DNA of 64,000 bases, from contig NZ_PNRF01000017.1 of the NCBI RefSeq assembly GCF_002879615.1, positions 1 through 64,000 of the forward strand, given 5' to 3'. Below the pieces are notes generated by a model that worked only from the letters and a program-made list of their open reading frames with translations, had not been told where the DNA came from and did no database searches. Shown in pieces: positions 54,639 through 64,000 of the stretch (the first letter of the stretch is position 1; every line of letters begins with the position of its first letter). This stretch comes from Billgrantia endophytica (GTDB taxonomy: Bacteria; Pseudomonadota; Gammaproteobacteria; Pseudomonadales; Halomonadaceae). The position numbers and the translations under genes are program-made.

Positions 54639-57600
54639 ATGACCCTAAGGGTAACGCGAAGACAGTTCTTCAAGCTCGGTGCGGCGGGGATGGCAACATC
54701 CAGCATGGCCATGATGGGCTTCGCACCCGAACCCACGGTGGCTTCGATCCGCCACTTCAAGCTCACCGGCGCCAAGATCACCCGCAGCAACTGCACCTAC
54801 TGTTCGGTGGGGTGCGGGGTATTGATCTACAGCCGCGGCGATGCCGCCATCAATAACATCGATGACATCTACCATATCGAGGGGGACCCGGATCACCCGG
54901 TCAGCCGCGGCTCGCTGTGTCCCAAGGGCTCCGGGCTCCTCGACTACATCCGCAGCGAATCGCGCCTGAGATATCCCATGGTTCGCGAGCCCGGCTCCGA
55001 CGAGTGGCAGCGCATCACCTGGGACGATGCCCTGTCGCGTATCGCCCGCCACATGAAGGATGACCGGGACGCCAACTTCGTCACCGAGAATCAGGCGGGC
55101 CATACGGTCAATCACTGGACCACGACCGGGTTCCTGGCGGCTTCCGCCTCGAGCAACGAGACGGCCTATCTGACCCACAAGATGGTGCGCAGCCTCGGCA
55201 TGGTGGCTTTCGACAACCAGGCACGCGTCTGACACGGACCGACGGTGGCAGGTCTTGCCCCAACATTCGGTCGCGGTGCCATGACCAACCACTGGGTCGA
55301 TATCCGCAACGCCGATCTGATCCTTGCCATGGGCGGCAATCCCGCCGAGGCACACCCCGTCGGTTTCCGCTGGGTCATGGAGGCGAAGGAGAAGAACGAC
55401 GCCCGCCTGGTCGTGGTGGATCCTCGTTTCACACGCACGGCGGCGGTGGCGGACTACTTTGCCGAAATCCGCACCGGTACGGATATCGCCTTCCTGGGCG
55501 GCCTGGTCAACTACCTGATCGAAACCGACCGGATCCATCATGACTACGTCCGGGAATATACCGATGCCAGCCTGATCGTGGGAGAAGCGTTCGGCTTCGA
55601 GGACGGTCTCTTCACCGGCTACGACGAAACAGAGGGAAAATACGAAACCGACAGCTGGAACTACGACTACGACGACGAGGGGAACGCCCTGCGTGACCCC
55701 ACGCTGCAGCATCCCCGTTGCGTCTTCCAGCTGATGCGCGAGCACTATAGCCGCTATACCCTGGACGTGGTGTCCTCGGTGTGCGGAACGCCAAGGGACA
55801 AGCTCCAGCGGGTCTGGGAGATGGCCGGCGAGACGGCCGTGCCCGGACGAACCATGACCATACTGTACGCCCTGGGCTGGACACAGCACTCCATCGGCTC
55901 GCAGATCATTCGTACCGCGGCCATCATCCAACTGCTGCTGGGCAACATGGGAATGCGCGGCGGCGGCGTCAATGCCCTGCGCGGCCACTCCAACATCCAG
56001 GGCCTGACGGATCTGGGGCTGCTCTCCGACCAGTTGCCCGGCTATCTGACCCTGCCGGACGATGACGAGCAGGCGTACGACGACTATATCCTGGAGCGGG
56101 CCCGCCCACCGCTGGTGCCGGACGAGGTCTCCTACTGGCGCCATTACGAACGTTTCCATGTCAGCCTGATGAAGGCGTGGTACGGCAATTCGGCGACCGC
56201 AGAGAACGACTGGTGCTACGACTGGCTGCCCAAGCTCAGTGAAAAACTCTACGACATCCTGCACACCTTCGAGCGGATGAGCCACGGCGAGATCACCGGC
56301 TACTTCTGCCAGGGTTTCAACCCCCTTGCCGCATTCCCGCACAAGGCCAAGGTCACCGCCTCGCTATCACGGCTGAAGTACCTGGTGGTCATCGATCCGC
56401 TGCGTACCGAAACCGCCGAGTTCTGGAAGAACCACGGCGAATACAATGATGTCGACCCCGCCGGGATCGGTACCGAGGTGTTCCGGCTGCCGACCAGCAG
56501 CTTCGCCGAGGAGGACGGCTCCATCGTCAACAGCTCCCGCTGGCTGCAGTGGTTCTGGCGAGCGGCACCGCCACCGGGCGAGGCGCGCCCCGACACGGCG
56601 ATCCTGGCCGGGATCTTCCTGCGCTTGCAGCGCCTGTATCGCGAGGAGGGTGGCGCCTTCCCCGATCCGGTTCTCAATCTGCACTGGCCCTACCGCCATC
56701 CGGAAGAGCCGAGCCCCGAGGAGCTGGCACGGGAATACAACGGGTGGGCGCTCGAGGATATCGTTGACGAGGAACGCAACGTCATCTGCCGGGCCGGCGA
56801 GCAGGTCGAGGATTACGGCATGCTTCGGGCCGATGGCGGCACCGCCTGCGGCTGCTGGATCTTCGCCGGATGCTGGACCGAGGACGGCAACCAGATGGCG
56901 CGTCGTGACAATTCCGACCCCTACGGTACCGGTCAGACCCTGGGCTGGGCCTGGTCCTGGCCGGTCAACCGCCGAATCCTCTACAACCGGGCGAGCGCGC
57001 GCCCCGACGGCACCCCCTGGGCCGAGAACAAGGCCGTCGTCTGGTGGAACGGCCAGCGCTGGGTGGGCACGGACGTGCCCGACTTTCCCGTGGACTCCGA
57101 CCCCACGGCCCAACTGGGGCCGTTCCTGATGAACCAGACCGGGCGAGGCCAGCTCTTCGCCAGGGACCGGCTGGCGGAAGGCCCCTTCCCCGAGCACTAC
57201 GAGCCGTTCGAGACGCCCATCGCCAGCAATCCGCTGCACCCCCACAACCCGCTGGCCAAGCACAACCCGGGCGCTCGGGTGTTCGAGCAGGACAGGGAGA
57301 ATTTCGGCACCTTCGAGGAGTTTCCCCATGCCGCGACGAGCTACCGCCTGACCGAGCACTTTCACTACTGGACGATGCACAACCGGTTGAACGCCATCGC
57401 CCAGCCCGAGAAGTTCGTCGAGATCGGTGAAAGCCTGGCGAACGAGCTTGGCATCGAGAAGGGGGATCGGGTGCGGGTCAGCTCCAAGCGCGGGCACATC
57501 GACGCCGTGGCGGTGGTGACCAAGCGTATTCGCCCCTTGCAGGTCGCGGGGCAGACGGTCCACCAGGTGGGCATTCCTCTTCACTGGGGCTTCCTGGGCG

Positions 57601-57707
57601 AGACGAAAAAATCGCACCTGACCAACACCCTCACGCCATCCGTGGGCGACGCCAACACCCAGACACCGGAGTACAAGTCGTTCCTGGTACGGGTCGACAA
57701 GCTCTAA
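54639..57707 (+). CDS. fdoG: Formate dehydrogenase alpha subunit, selenoprotein
   Basis: A 1022-residue molybdenum/tungsten bis-MGD enzyme oxidising formate, with selenocysteine at residue 198 encoded by TGA at 55230-55232. The twin-arginine signal is RRQFFKLGAAG. The Fe-S motif CTYCSVGCG...CPKGS lies near residues 50-95. The active site is NQARV-Sec-HGPT, identical in pattern to E. coli FdnG/FdoG, followed by RGAMTNHWVDI. Reading continues in frame to 57707, and a SECIS hairpin follows the UGA. AGGAGG precedes the ATG. It would be exported by Tat with FdoH and bound to FdoI at the membrane. It should not be annotated as two pieces. Confidence 0.97.
55230..55271 (+). promoter_or_regulatory. 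SECIS element and selenocysteine UGA of fdoG
   Basis: The UGA codon is followed by a hairpin with outer stem ACCGA/TCGGT (55238-55242, 55267-55271). The upper stem GG-GGCA/TGCC-CC has a single bulged U at 55246 and a loop GGTCT (55251-55255). The bulged U and GGUC loop are the SelB contacts known from E. coli fdhF and fdnG. Confidence 0.92.
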
Positions 57708-57719
57708 GGAGAAGGCGAG

Positions 57720-58640
57720 ATGAGAGGCGGCCAGATCAATCTGCAGGACATCATTGCCCGCTCGGCGACGACCGTGCCCTCGCCCCAGGTGCGTGACGGC
57801 GGCATCGACCCGGTAACCAAGCTGATCGACGTGTCACGCTGCATCGGCTGCAAGGCGTGCCAGGTGGCCTGCTCCGAATGGAACGACCTGCGCGACGACG
57901 TGGGCGAATGCGTCGGGGTCTACGACAACCCGCTGGATCTCACGCCGGACTCCTTCCAGGTGATGCGGTTCAACGAATACGAGAACGAGCAGGGCAACCT
58001 GGAGTGGCTGATCCGCAAGGACAACTGCATGCACTGTGCCGAACCGGGCTGCCTCGAAGCGTGTCCGGCACCCGGCGCCATCGTGCAGTACGCCAACGGC
58101 ATCGTCGATTTCAATTCGGAACACTGCATCGGATGCGGCTACTGCGTGGCGGGCTGCCCCTTCGACATCCCGCGTATATCGAAGAAGGACTCCAAGGCCT
58201 ACAAATGCACGCTCTGCTCCGACCGTGTCTTCCACGGCCTGGAGCCCGCCTGCGTCAAGTCCTGTCCCACCGGCTCGATCATGTTCGGCACCAAGGAGGA
58301 CATGCTGGACCTGGCCGAGACACGGACGAACTTTCTCAAGAGCCGAGGCTATGAGAACGCCGGCATCTACGACCCCGAAGGGGTCGGCGGCACCCATGTC
58401 GTCTACGTGCTGCAGCACGCCGACAAGCCGGAGATCTACAACGACCTGCCGAAGGATCCGCGTATCAGTCCGATGGTCGATGCCTGGAAGGGCGTGACCA
58501 AGCCGCTGATGTCGGCGGCGGTCGGCCTCGCCGCGCTGACCGGTTTCTTCCATTACGTCACCGCCGGCCCCAAGGAGATCTCCGCGGAGGATGAAGAGGC
58601 AGTGCGCGCCGACGAGTCGAGCGAGGAGGAACGACAATGA
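57720..58640 (+). CDS. fdoH: Formate dehydrogenase beta (iron-sulfur) subunit
   Basis: A 306-residue ferredoxin-type subunit with four cysteine clusters ([42 protein letters not shown]...CVKSC) for four 4Fe-4S centres. A C-terminal membrane helix follows near residue 260 ([19 protein letters not shown]). It passes electrons from FdoG to the cytochrome. AGGAGAAGG lies before the ATG, 13 bases after fdoG. Its stop overlaps the fdoI start. Confidence 0.97.
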   Translation: MRGGQINLQDIIARSATTVPSPQVRDGGIDPVTKLIDVSRCIGCKACQVACSEWNDLRDDVGECVGVYDNPLDLTPDSFQVMRFNEYENEQGNLEWLIRKDNCMHCAEPGCLEACPAPGAIVQYANGIVDFNSEHCIGCGYCVAGCPFDIPRISKKDSKAYKCTLCSDRVFHGLEPACVKSCPTGSIMFGTKEDMLDLAETRTNFLKSRGYENAGIYDPEGVGGTHVVYVLQHADKPEIYNDLPKDPRISPMVDAWKGVTKPLMSAAVGLAALTGFFHYVTAGPKEISAEDEEAVRADESSEEERQ

Positions 58641-59338
58641 GCCATCCCGGACGGGAGGAAGGCCTGCTTCGCTATGGCGGGTGGACACGTCTCAACCACT
58701 GGCTGGTCGCCATCAGCTTCGTGCTGCTGGTGCTCAGCGGACTGCCCTTCTTTCATCCCTTCTTCTGGTCGTTGACCGCCCTGTTCGGTGGGCCGACGAT
58801 GACACGTATCGTGCATCCCTTCATCGGGGTGTTCATGACGCTGGTCTTCTTCATCATGGCCATCGCCTTCTTCAAGGAGAGCCTGGTCAAGCGCCACGAT
58901 ATCCAGTGGCTCAAACAGATCCGGGACGTACTGACCAACCGGGACGAGCGCCTGCCCCCGGTGGGCAAGAACAACGCCGGGCAGAAGATGGTGTACTGGA
59001 TCATGCTGCTCTGCGTGCCACTGCTGCTGGTTTCGGGGATCGTCATCTGGCAGCCCTACTTCGCCGACGCCATGCCGATCACGATTCGACGCCTGGGTGC
59101 GCTGACCCATGCCTACGTGGCATTCCTGGCCATCATCACCCTGATCATCCACATCTATTCGGGAATCTGGGTGAAGGGGTCGTTCCAGGCCATGATCCGT
59201 GGCCGGGTCAGCAAGGCGTGGGCGAAGCATCACCATGATCTCTGGTACGAGGAAGAGATGGCGAAAGAGCGAAGGAGCCGGGAGATCCGGCGGGAAAGCC
59301 GGAAACCCCACCCACCGCAATCCCGAGGAACCGAATAA
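58637..59338 (+). CDS. fdoI: Formate dehydrogenase gamma (cytochrome b556) subunit
   Basis: A 233-residue membrane protein with four helices and histidines placed as haem b ligands: [33 protein letters not shown] and [12 protein letters not shown]. It anchors the complex and reduces quinone. The ATGA overlap with fdoH indicates coupled translation. The C-terminal tail is basic. Confidence 0.95.
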   Translation: MSHPGREEGLLRYGGWTRLNHWLVAISFVLLVLSGLPFFHPFFWSLTALFGGPTMTRIVHPFIGVFMTLVFFIMAIAFFKESLVKRHDIQWLKQIRDVLTNRDERLPPVGKNNAGQKMVYWIMLLCVPLLLVSGIVIWQPYFADAMPITIRRLGALTHAYVAFLAIITLIIHIYSGIWVKGSFQAMIRGRVSKAWAKHHHDLWYEEEMAKERRSREIRRESRKPHPPQSRGTE

Positions 59339-59339
59339 C

Positions 59340-60272
59340 GTGAACCATGCATACGGCAACGCTCCGATGGGTGTCATGGACCCACCCGCCGTGGTGCTCC
59401 CCGACCCGGGGCACTTCGCCGTCCGGGCGCAGCGCCTGCATGCCCTGTCCGAACGCATCGAGCCGCTGGGGGCTTTCCTGGCCTTCATGGCGCAGCTCTC
59501 CCGGGCACAGCAGGTGGTGCTGGAACGCCATCAACCGCAATGGCTGCCCGAACCCGATGCCTTTGCGCTGGCCCTGAAGCACGGCATGCCACCGCTGGGC
59601 GTCGAGGCGCTGCGAGGCGACGTCGATTTCCACACCGAATTCGCCGCCCTCCTCGATGCGCTCGATCTCGCCATCGGCGAGGCGCAGCGACCGCTGCTGG
59701 CCGAGCTGCGCAAGATGCCTCGCAGCGGGATCGACCAGTTGGCGACCCGGGTGTTGACCGGAGACGCAGGCCTTCCGTCGCAGCGGGGGCTGATGCCATT
59801 GGTGGCGGCCGGCCTGCAGGTGGCCTGGCTGCGACTCGCACTGCGCCTGCCCGCTCCACCGCAGCGTCCGCCACCCGAGGCACGCGCGATCTGTCCATGC
59901 TGCGGCTCACTGCCGGTCGCCAGCGTGATCCAGATCGACCAGATACGCAGCGGCGTACGCTATCTGCAGTGCGGGCTTTGCGCCACCCAGTGGTACCTGG
60001 AACGAGCCAAGTGCAGCGTATGCGACCAGACCGGCAAGCTCGACTACCTGAGCCTGGAGGACGAAACCGGAGAACCCTTGCTCCCGGTGCAGGCCGAAAC
60101 CTGCGGTGACTGCCACACTTACCTGAAGATAGTGCCGCGGGAATTCGATGCCCAGGCCGAGCCCCTTGCCGACGACCTGGCCAGCCTGGCGCTGGACCTG
60201 CTGCTGGCCGAGAAGGGGGAGTACCGGCGCAGCGGCTACAACCCGTTTTTGTGGGTCGGGAACGAGGGATGA
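59340..60272 (+). CDS. fdhE: Formate dehydrogenase accessory protein FdhE
   Basis: A 310-residue maturation factor with four CxxC pairs (CPCCGS, CGLCATQW, CSVCDQ, CGDCHTY) in the C-terminal half, the rubredoxin-like iron site of FdhE. It is needed for activity of respiratory formate dehydrogenases. The start is a GTG at 59340, just after the fdoI stop, with GAGGAA upstream; it gives a length equal to E. coli FdhE. ATG 59367 is an alternative. Confidence 0.93.
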   Translation: MNHAYGNAPMGVMDPPAVVLPDPGHFAVRAQRLHALSERIEPLGAFLAFMAQLSRAQQVVLERHQPQWLPEPDAFALALKHGMPPLGVEALRGDVDFHTEFAALLDALDLAIGEAQRPLLAELRKMPRSGIDQLATRVLTGDAGLPSQRGLMPLVAAGLQVAWLRLALRLPAPPQRPPPEARAICPCCGSLPVASVIQIDQIRSGVRYLQCGLCATQWYLERAKCSVCDQTGKLDYLSLEDETGEPLLPVQAETCGDCHTYLKIVPREFDAQAEPLADDLASLALDLLLAEKGEYRRSGYNPFLWVGNEG

Positions 60273-60354
60273 CCCGCCCCGGGACTGGTCGCACTTGGAC
60301 GCAGGCCGGTCCACGTGCTATGCCATAGGGGTGTTTCAAACCTTCGGCACGGAC

Positions 60355-61821
60355 ATGACGACGACAACGGACGTTAGACGCAGCCTGCCCGCGGTCGATG
60401 CGCTACTGGCGCATCCCGCCCTGCAACAGGCCCAGTCGCGGCATGGCAAACGCCTGATACGGCGTGCCGTTCGCCAGACTCTCGACAAGGAACGGGCCTG
60501 TCTGGCACGCGATGCGGGAAATTCCCGGCTCCCCACCGCTGCGCCCGAGACGGCGATGACCATCGATGCCCTGGCAGAAAAGAGCCTGGCCCGTCTCTCG
60601 CAGCTGGCGCGCCCCCATGGCCGGGCGGTCTTCAACCTGACCGGCACGGTGATCCACACCAACCTGGGGCGCTCAACGCTTGCCGAAACGGCCATCGAGG
60701 CCATGACCCAGGCGGCACGCCACCCCATGGCGCTGGAATACGACCTGGAGAGCGGTGGCCGGGGCGACCGCGATCGCCTGGTCGAGGAGCTGCTCTGCGA
60801 GCTGACCGGGGCCGAGGCCGCCACGGTGGTCAACAATAACGCCGGCGCCGTACTGCTGGCCCTGGGCGCCCTCGGTGCCGGCCGCGAGGCGGTGATCTCC
60901 CGCGGCGAGCTGATCGAGATCGGCGGTGCCTTCCGCATGCCGGATATCATGCAGGCGGCGGGTTGTCGCCTGCATGAGGTCGGCGCCACCAACCGCACCC
61001 ATGCGCGGGACTTCGAGGCCGCCATGAACGAGGCGACCGGGCTGATCGTCAAGGCGCACACCTCCAACTACGCCATTACCGGCTTCACCAAGAGCGTGCC
61101 CGAGCCTGTCCTGGCCGAGATCGCCCATGATCATGACGTGCCCTTCATGGTCGATCTGGGCAGCGGGGCATTGACCGACCTTGCGGCCTTCGGTCTGCCC
61201 TACGAAGCCCAGCCCAGGGACGCCATCGCCGCCGGTGCCGATGTCGTCACCTTCAGCGGCGACAAGCTGCTGGGTGGCCCCCAGGCCGGGATCATCGTCG
61301 GCAAGCGTGAGCTGGTCGCCAACATCAAGCGCCACCCGCTGAAGCGTGCGCTACGCCTGGACAAGCTGACCCTCACCGCCCTGGAGGCGACGCTACGCCT
61401 CTACCGCGACAGCGACACGCCACAGCGGGAGATACCCACCCTGGCGCTGCTGACACGCTCGGAAGCGTCCATCGCCGAGACCGGCGAGCGGCTTCTTGCG
61501 GCCACCCAGGCGCTGCTCGATGGCATGGAAGTGACGCTGGAACCCTGCATGAGCCAGCTCGGCAGCGGTTCGCTACCCGTCGACCGGCTGCCCAGCCGGG
61601 CGCTGGTCTGGCGCCCGCTGAGCGAGAACCGCCGTGCTCGCGCCCCCCTCCTCAAGCGCCTCGAGGGAGCGTTTCGACAGCTGCCCCGTCCGGTCATCGG
61701 TCGCCTCAGGGATGGCGCGCTACACCTGGACCTGCGCTGCCTTGCCGGCGCGGAAGAGGAGGCCGCCTTCATCGACCAGCTCGCGATACTGAAGGAATGC
61801 TTTGCCAGGGAGGGGGGATGA
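60355..61821 (+). CDS. selA: L-seryl-tRNA(Sec) selenium transferase
   Basis: A 488-residue PLP enzyme that converts Ser-tRNA(Sec) to Sec-tRNA(Sec) with selenophosphate. The PLP lysine lies in [37 protein letters not shown] and [12 protein letters not shown] are family blocks, as is [15 protein letters not shown] 60355 is chosen; the frame opens 69 codons earlier inside fdhE. The stop overlaps selB in ATGA. Confidence 0.96.
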   Translation: MTTTTDVRRSLPAVDALLAHPALQQAQSRHGKRLIRRAVRQTLDKERACLARDAGNSRLPTAAPETAMTIDALAEKSLARLSQLARPHGRAVFNLTGTVIHTNLGRSTLAETAIEAMTQAARHPMALEYDLESGGRGDRDRLVEELLCELTGAEAATVVNNNAGAVLLALGALGAGREAVISRGELIEIGGAFRMPDIMQAAGCRLHEVGATNRTHARDFEAAMNEATGLIVKAHTSNYAITGFTKSVPEPVLAEIAHDHDVPFMVDLGSGALTDLAAFGLPYEAQPRDAIAAGADVVTFSGDKLLGGPQAGIIVGKRELVANIKRHPLKRALRLDKLTLTALEATLRLYRDSDTPQREIPTLALLTRSEASIAETGERLLAATQALLDGMEVTLEPCMSQLGSGSLPVDRLPSRALVWRPLSENRRARAPLLKRLEGAFRQLPRPVIGRLRDGALHLDLRCLAGAEEEAAFIDQLAILKECFAREGG

Positions 61822-63746
61822 TCGTCGGTACCGCCGGCCACGTGGACCATGGCAAGACCGCCCTGATACGGCAACTCACCGGGATCGATACCGATCGCCT
61901 GAAGGAGGAGCAGGCCCGCGGGCTCACCATCGAGGCAGGCTTCGCCTATCCCGAGGTCGAACCGGGCATCGAACTCGGCTTCGTCGATGTGCCGGGGCAC
62001 GAGACGTTCATCCACAACATGCTGGCTGGCAGCGCGGGCATCGATACGGTGCTGTTGGTAGTGGCCGCCGACGATGGGGTGATGCCCCAGACGGTCGAAC
62101 ACGTGCAGATACTTCAACTGCTGGGGCTGACCCGTGGCATGGTGGCACTGACCAAGTGCGACCTGGTGGATGCGGCGCGGCGTGGGGAAGCGAGCCGTGA
62201 GATCGAGGCCCTGCTGGCCGACACGCCGTTCTCCGGCGCGGTGATCCATGCCCTGTCGAGCCGAACGGGCGAGGGTGTGCCGGCACTGCGCGATGCGCTG
62301 TGGACACAGGCCGCCGGGCAGCGTGCCAGGCCTGTCTGGGGTGCGTTTCGCCTCGCCGTCGACCGGGTCTTTACCAAGGCCGGCGCCGGCCTGGTCGTGA
62401 CCGGTACGGCACTTGCCGGCCGCGTCGCCCTGGGCGACGAGGTGCGCCTGCTGCCGTCCGGACGCAAGGCGCGGGTGCGCGACCTGCGCCGGCAGAACCG
62501 CGAAAGCAACCAGGCCCATCAGGGCGACCGGGTGGCGCTCAACCTGGCCGGGTCCGGCATGGAGCGCGGCGTCATCAAGCGCGGCGACTGGGTGGTCGCC
62601 GAGACGCTGGACACGCCAGAGCGGCAGCGTCTCGACATCGACCTGCAACTGCTCGATAGCGCTCCGGCACTCAAGCATTGGTCGCCGGTGCATATACACC
62701 TGGGCGTGGCCCATCTCACCGGCCGCGTCGCGCTGCTCGAGGGACAGCGCCTGGCGCCGGGCAAACGCATGCTGGGCCAGCTGGTGCTCGACAGCCCGGT
62801 GCATGCCTGCCTGGGAGACCGCTTCGTGATCCGCGACCACGGCGGCCATGTCACCCTGGGCGGTGGCGTGGTGCTCGATGGCGACCCTCCGCGACGCGGC
62901 CAGCGCGCACCCAAACGTCTGGCCTGGCTGTCGGCGCTTGCCGATGTCGTGGCGGCAGGCCTCCCCTATGACCTGCAGCGGTCGCTCCAGGCGGCACTGG
63001 AACTCAGGCCCGACGGGCTGGACCTGGACGCCATGGCGCGCAATGCCAATACCGATCGGGCGGCCCTGGCGTCACTCGTCGAGGCGTTGTCTGGGCGTGT
63101 CGTGATGGCCCAGGGCGGGTCCAGGGCCTTTTCGCATCATGCCATCGAGTCGCTGGAGCGGCGCATCATCGAGACCGTCGCCGCCAATCACGAACGGGAG
63201 CCTTCGATGCCGGGTACCGAGCGCGAGCGGCTTGGCCGCCAGGTCATGCCCGACTTGCCCGGCACCTTCTTCCGACCGCTTGTGGATGGATTGCTGGATA
63301 GCGGCCAACTGGAGCGCCAGGGAGCGTTCGTCTCGCTGCCGGGACACCGTGCGACGCTCGACGAGGCCGATGAGGCCCTGTGGCAACGACTCGAGCCGCT
63401 CATCGCGGCGACGCCCTTTCACCCACCGAGGGTGCGTGACATGGCGGCCAGCGAAGGCATGGACGAGGAGCGCATTCGCCAGGTGCTGACCGCCTGTGCC
63501 CGCCTGGGCTGGCTCTACCAGGTCCGCAGGGATCATTTCTATCTCGCCCCGGCGGTACGTGAATTGGCGGGAATCGCCCGGGAATTGGCAGAGACGCATG
63601 GTGCCGTGCGCGGCGCCGAATTTCGCGACCGCATCGGCACCGGACGCAAACTGGCCATTCACCTTCTCGAATTCTTTGATAGGCTGGGGTTCACGCGGCG
63701 GGTGCGGGACGATCGTATCGTCCTCCGCGCCGACCTGTGGGACTAG
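61818..63746 (+). CDS. selB: Selenocysteine-specific elongation factor SelB
   Basis: A 642-residue GTPase that brings Sec-tRNA(Sec) to the ribosome and binds SECIS hairpins. The G domain begins [17 protein letters not shown], with DVPGHE, and TKCDLVD near residue 113. EF-Tu-like domains II-III follow, and four winged helices occupy about residues 370-642 (SECIS binding). AGGGAGG precedes the ATG, which overlaps the selA stop. The next gene, 24 bases on, is selC. Confidence 0.96.
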   Translation: MIVGTAGHVDHGKTALIRQLTGIDTDRLKEEQARGLTIEAGFAYPEVEPGIELGFVDVPGHETFIHNMLAGSAGIDTVLLVVAADDGVMPQTVEHVQILQLLGLTRGMVALTKCDLVDAARRGEASREIEALLADTPFSGAVIHALSSRTGEGVPALRDALWTQAAGQRARPVWGAFRLAVDRVFTKAGAGLVVTGTALAGRVALGDEVRLLPSGRKARVRDLRRQNRESNQAHQGDRVALNLAGSGMERGVIKRGDWVVAETLDTPERQRLDIDLQLLDSAPALKHWSPVHIHLGVAHLTGRVALLEGQRLAPGKRMLGQLVLDSPVHACLGDRFVIRDHGGHVTLGGGVVLDGDPPRRGQRAPKRLAWLSALADVVAAGLPYDLQRSLQAALELRPDGLDLDAMARNANTDRAALASLVEALSGRVVMAQGGSRAFSHHAIESLERRIIETVAANHEREPSMPGTERERLGRQVMPDLPGTFFRPLVDGLLDSGQLERQGAFVSLPGHRATLDEADEALWQRLEPLIAATPFHPPRVRDMAASEGMDEERIRQVLTACARLGWLYQVRRDHFYLAPAVRELAGIARELAETHGAVRGAEFRDRIGTGRKLAIHLLEFFDRLGFTRRVRDDRIVLRADLWD

Positions 63747-63770
63747 CAAGAATGCAGCATATCGACTCAT

Positions 63771-63866
63771 GGAAGAGGATCGACCCCCGGTGGGGCGGCC
63801 AGATTTCAAATCTGGCAGGGGCTGCCAGCGGTCCCTGGTGGGTTCGACTCCCACGCTCTTCCGCCA
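63771..63866 (+). tRNA. selC: tRNA-Sec (anticodon TCA)
   Basis: A 96-nucleotide tRNA with an 8-bp acceptor stem (GGAAGAGG... ending CTCTTCC), a long 6-bp D stem (GGGGC region), the TTTCAAA anticodon loop, an extra-long variable arm and encoded GCCA. Sequence and length follow E. coli selC closely. It sits directly after selB, so the window holds enzyme, factor and tRNA together. Confidence 0.95.
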
Positions 63867-63919
63867 TGCGCCTCATCCCGTCATTGTCTGGTCATCGCTC
63901 GCCGACGTTTCGCACACAC

Positions 63920-64000
63920 CTAGTCTTCAAATTCAGCCAGCGCCTGCTCACAACCCATCCCCACCTCTTCACCTCCCCCCAGCTCCACCCAGGGCAGGAT
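63920..64000 (-). CDS. 3' end of a leftward gene entering from the right (partial)
   Basis: The - strand is open for 26 codons from the window edge to a TAG at 63920-63922, ending EQALAEFED. It has an acidic, protein-like composition with a Gly/Glu-rich start. Too short to name. It would converge on selC. Called on composition and reading frame alone. Confidence 0.4.
   Translation of the reverse strand: MLPWVELGGGEEVGMGCEQALAEFED

Noticed and set aside
53970..55232. Formate dehydrogenase alpha as a truncated gene ending at TGA 55230, with a long N-terminal extension
   Set aside because: The TGA is a selenocysteine codon with a SECIS, and the frame continues with conserved sequence to 57707. 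The upstream extension covers the small exported protein in another frame, and the Tat signal marks the start at 54639.

Overview
The window is typical chromosomal DNA of a GC-rich gammaproteobacterium, most likely a halophile of the Halomonas group. This is inferred from acidic proteins, the set of transporters and conserved neighbourhoods also known from Pseudomonas: DUF423-thiS-thiG-trmB, ubiK-comM-glnK-amtB and fpr divergent from a LysR gene. I see no phage, insertion sequence, rRNA or CRISPR. The only tRNA is selC.

Layout. 0-4 kb: two short-chain dehydrogenases, a probable Fur-controlled small RNA, and a LysR regulator divergent from a DMT exporter. 4-9 kb: a globin-sensor GGDEF/EAL protein with a tetranucleotide repeat at its 5' end, then an unusual protein joining RpoN-like core/DNA-binding regions to a GIY-YIG nuclease domain, translationally coupled to trmB. 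9-17 kb: thiamine genes, DUF423, a thioesterase, malate synthase G, a lipase-like hydrolase with a lipoprotein, comM and ubiK. 17-20 kb: glnK-amtB-glnK, with an NtrC palindrome and a sigma-54 promoter ahead of the first gene. 20-22 kb: fpr, a FinR-like regulator and a BaeRF-type protein. 22-27 kb: a phosphonate-type transporter (phnDCEE) divergent from a histidine phosphatase. 27-33 kb: the general L-amino-acid ABC transporter (aapJQMP) with a second binding protein. 33-35 kb: ahpC-ahpF with an OxyR site. 35-43 kb: an M1 peptidase, a ChaN-like protein, an MFS carrier and LigB. 42-53 kb: one long leftward operon (M81 peptidase, dipeptide-type ABC transporter, M20 hydrolase, YtcJ-type amidohydrolase, COG0523 GTPase) divergent from an IclR regulator. 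54-64 kb: a complete selenocysteine locus, with fdoG (in-frame UGA and SECIS), fdoH, fdoI, fdhE, selA, selB and selC.

How it fits together. Nitrogen acquisition is a theme: PII/AmtB, amino-acid uptake with sigma-54-like promoters, and a peptide or amide catabolic operon whose COG0523 protein could serve its metallohydrolases. The last 10 kb is self-contained: it encodes a selenoenzyme, its maturation factor and the machinery that decodes its UGA codon, apart from selD. The least familiar items are the RpoN-like/GIY-YIG fusion, the RyhB-like RNA candidate and the possibly phase-variable c-di-GMP gene.
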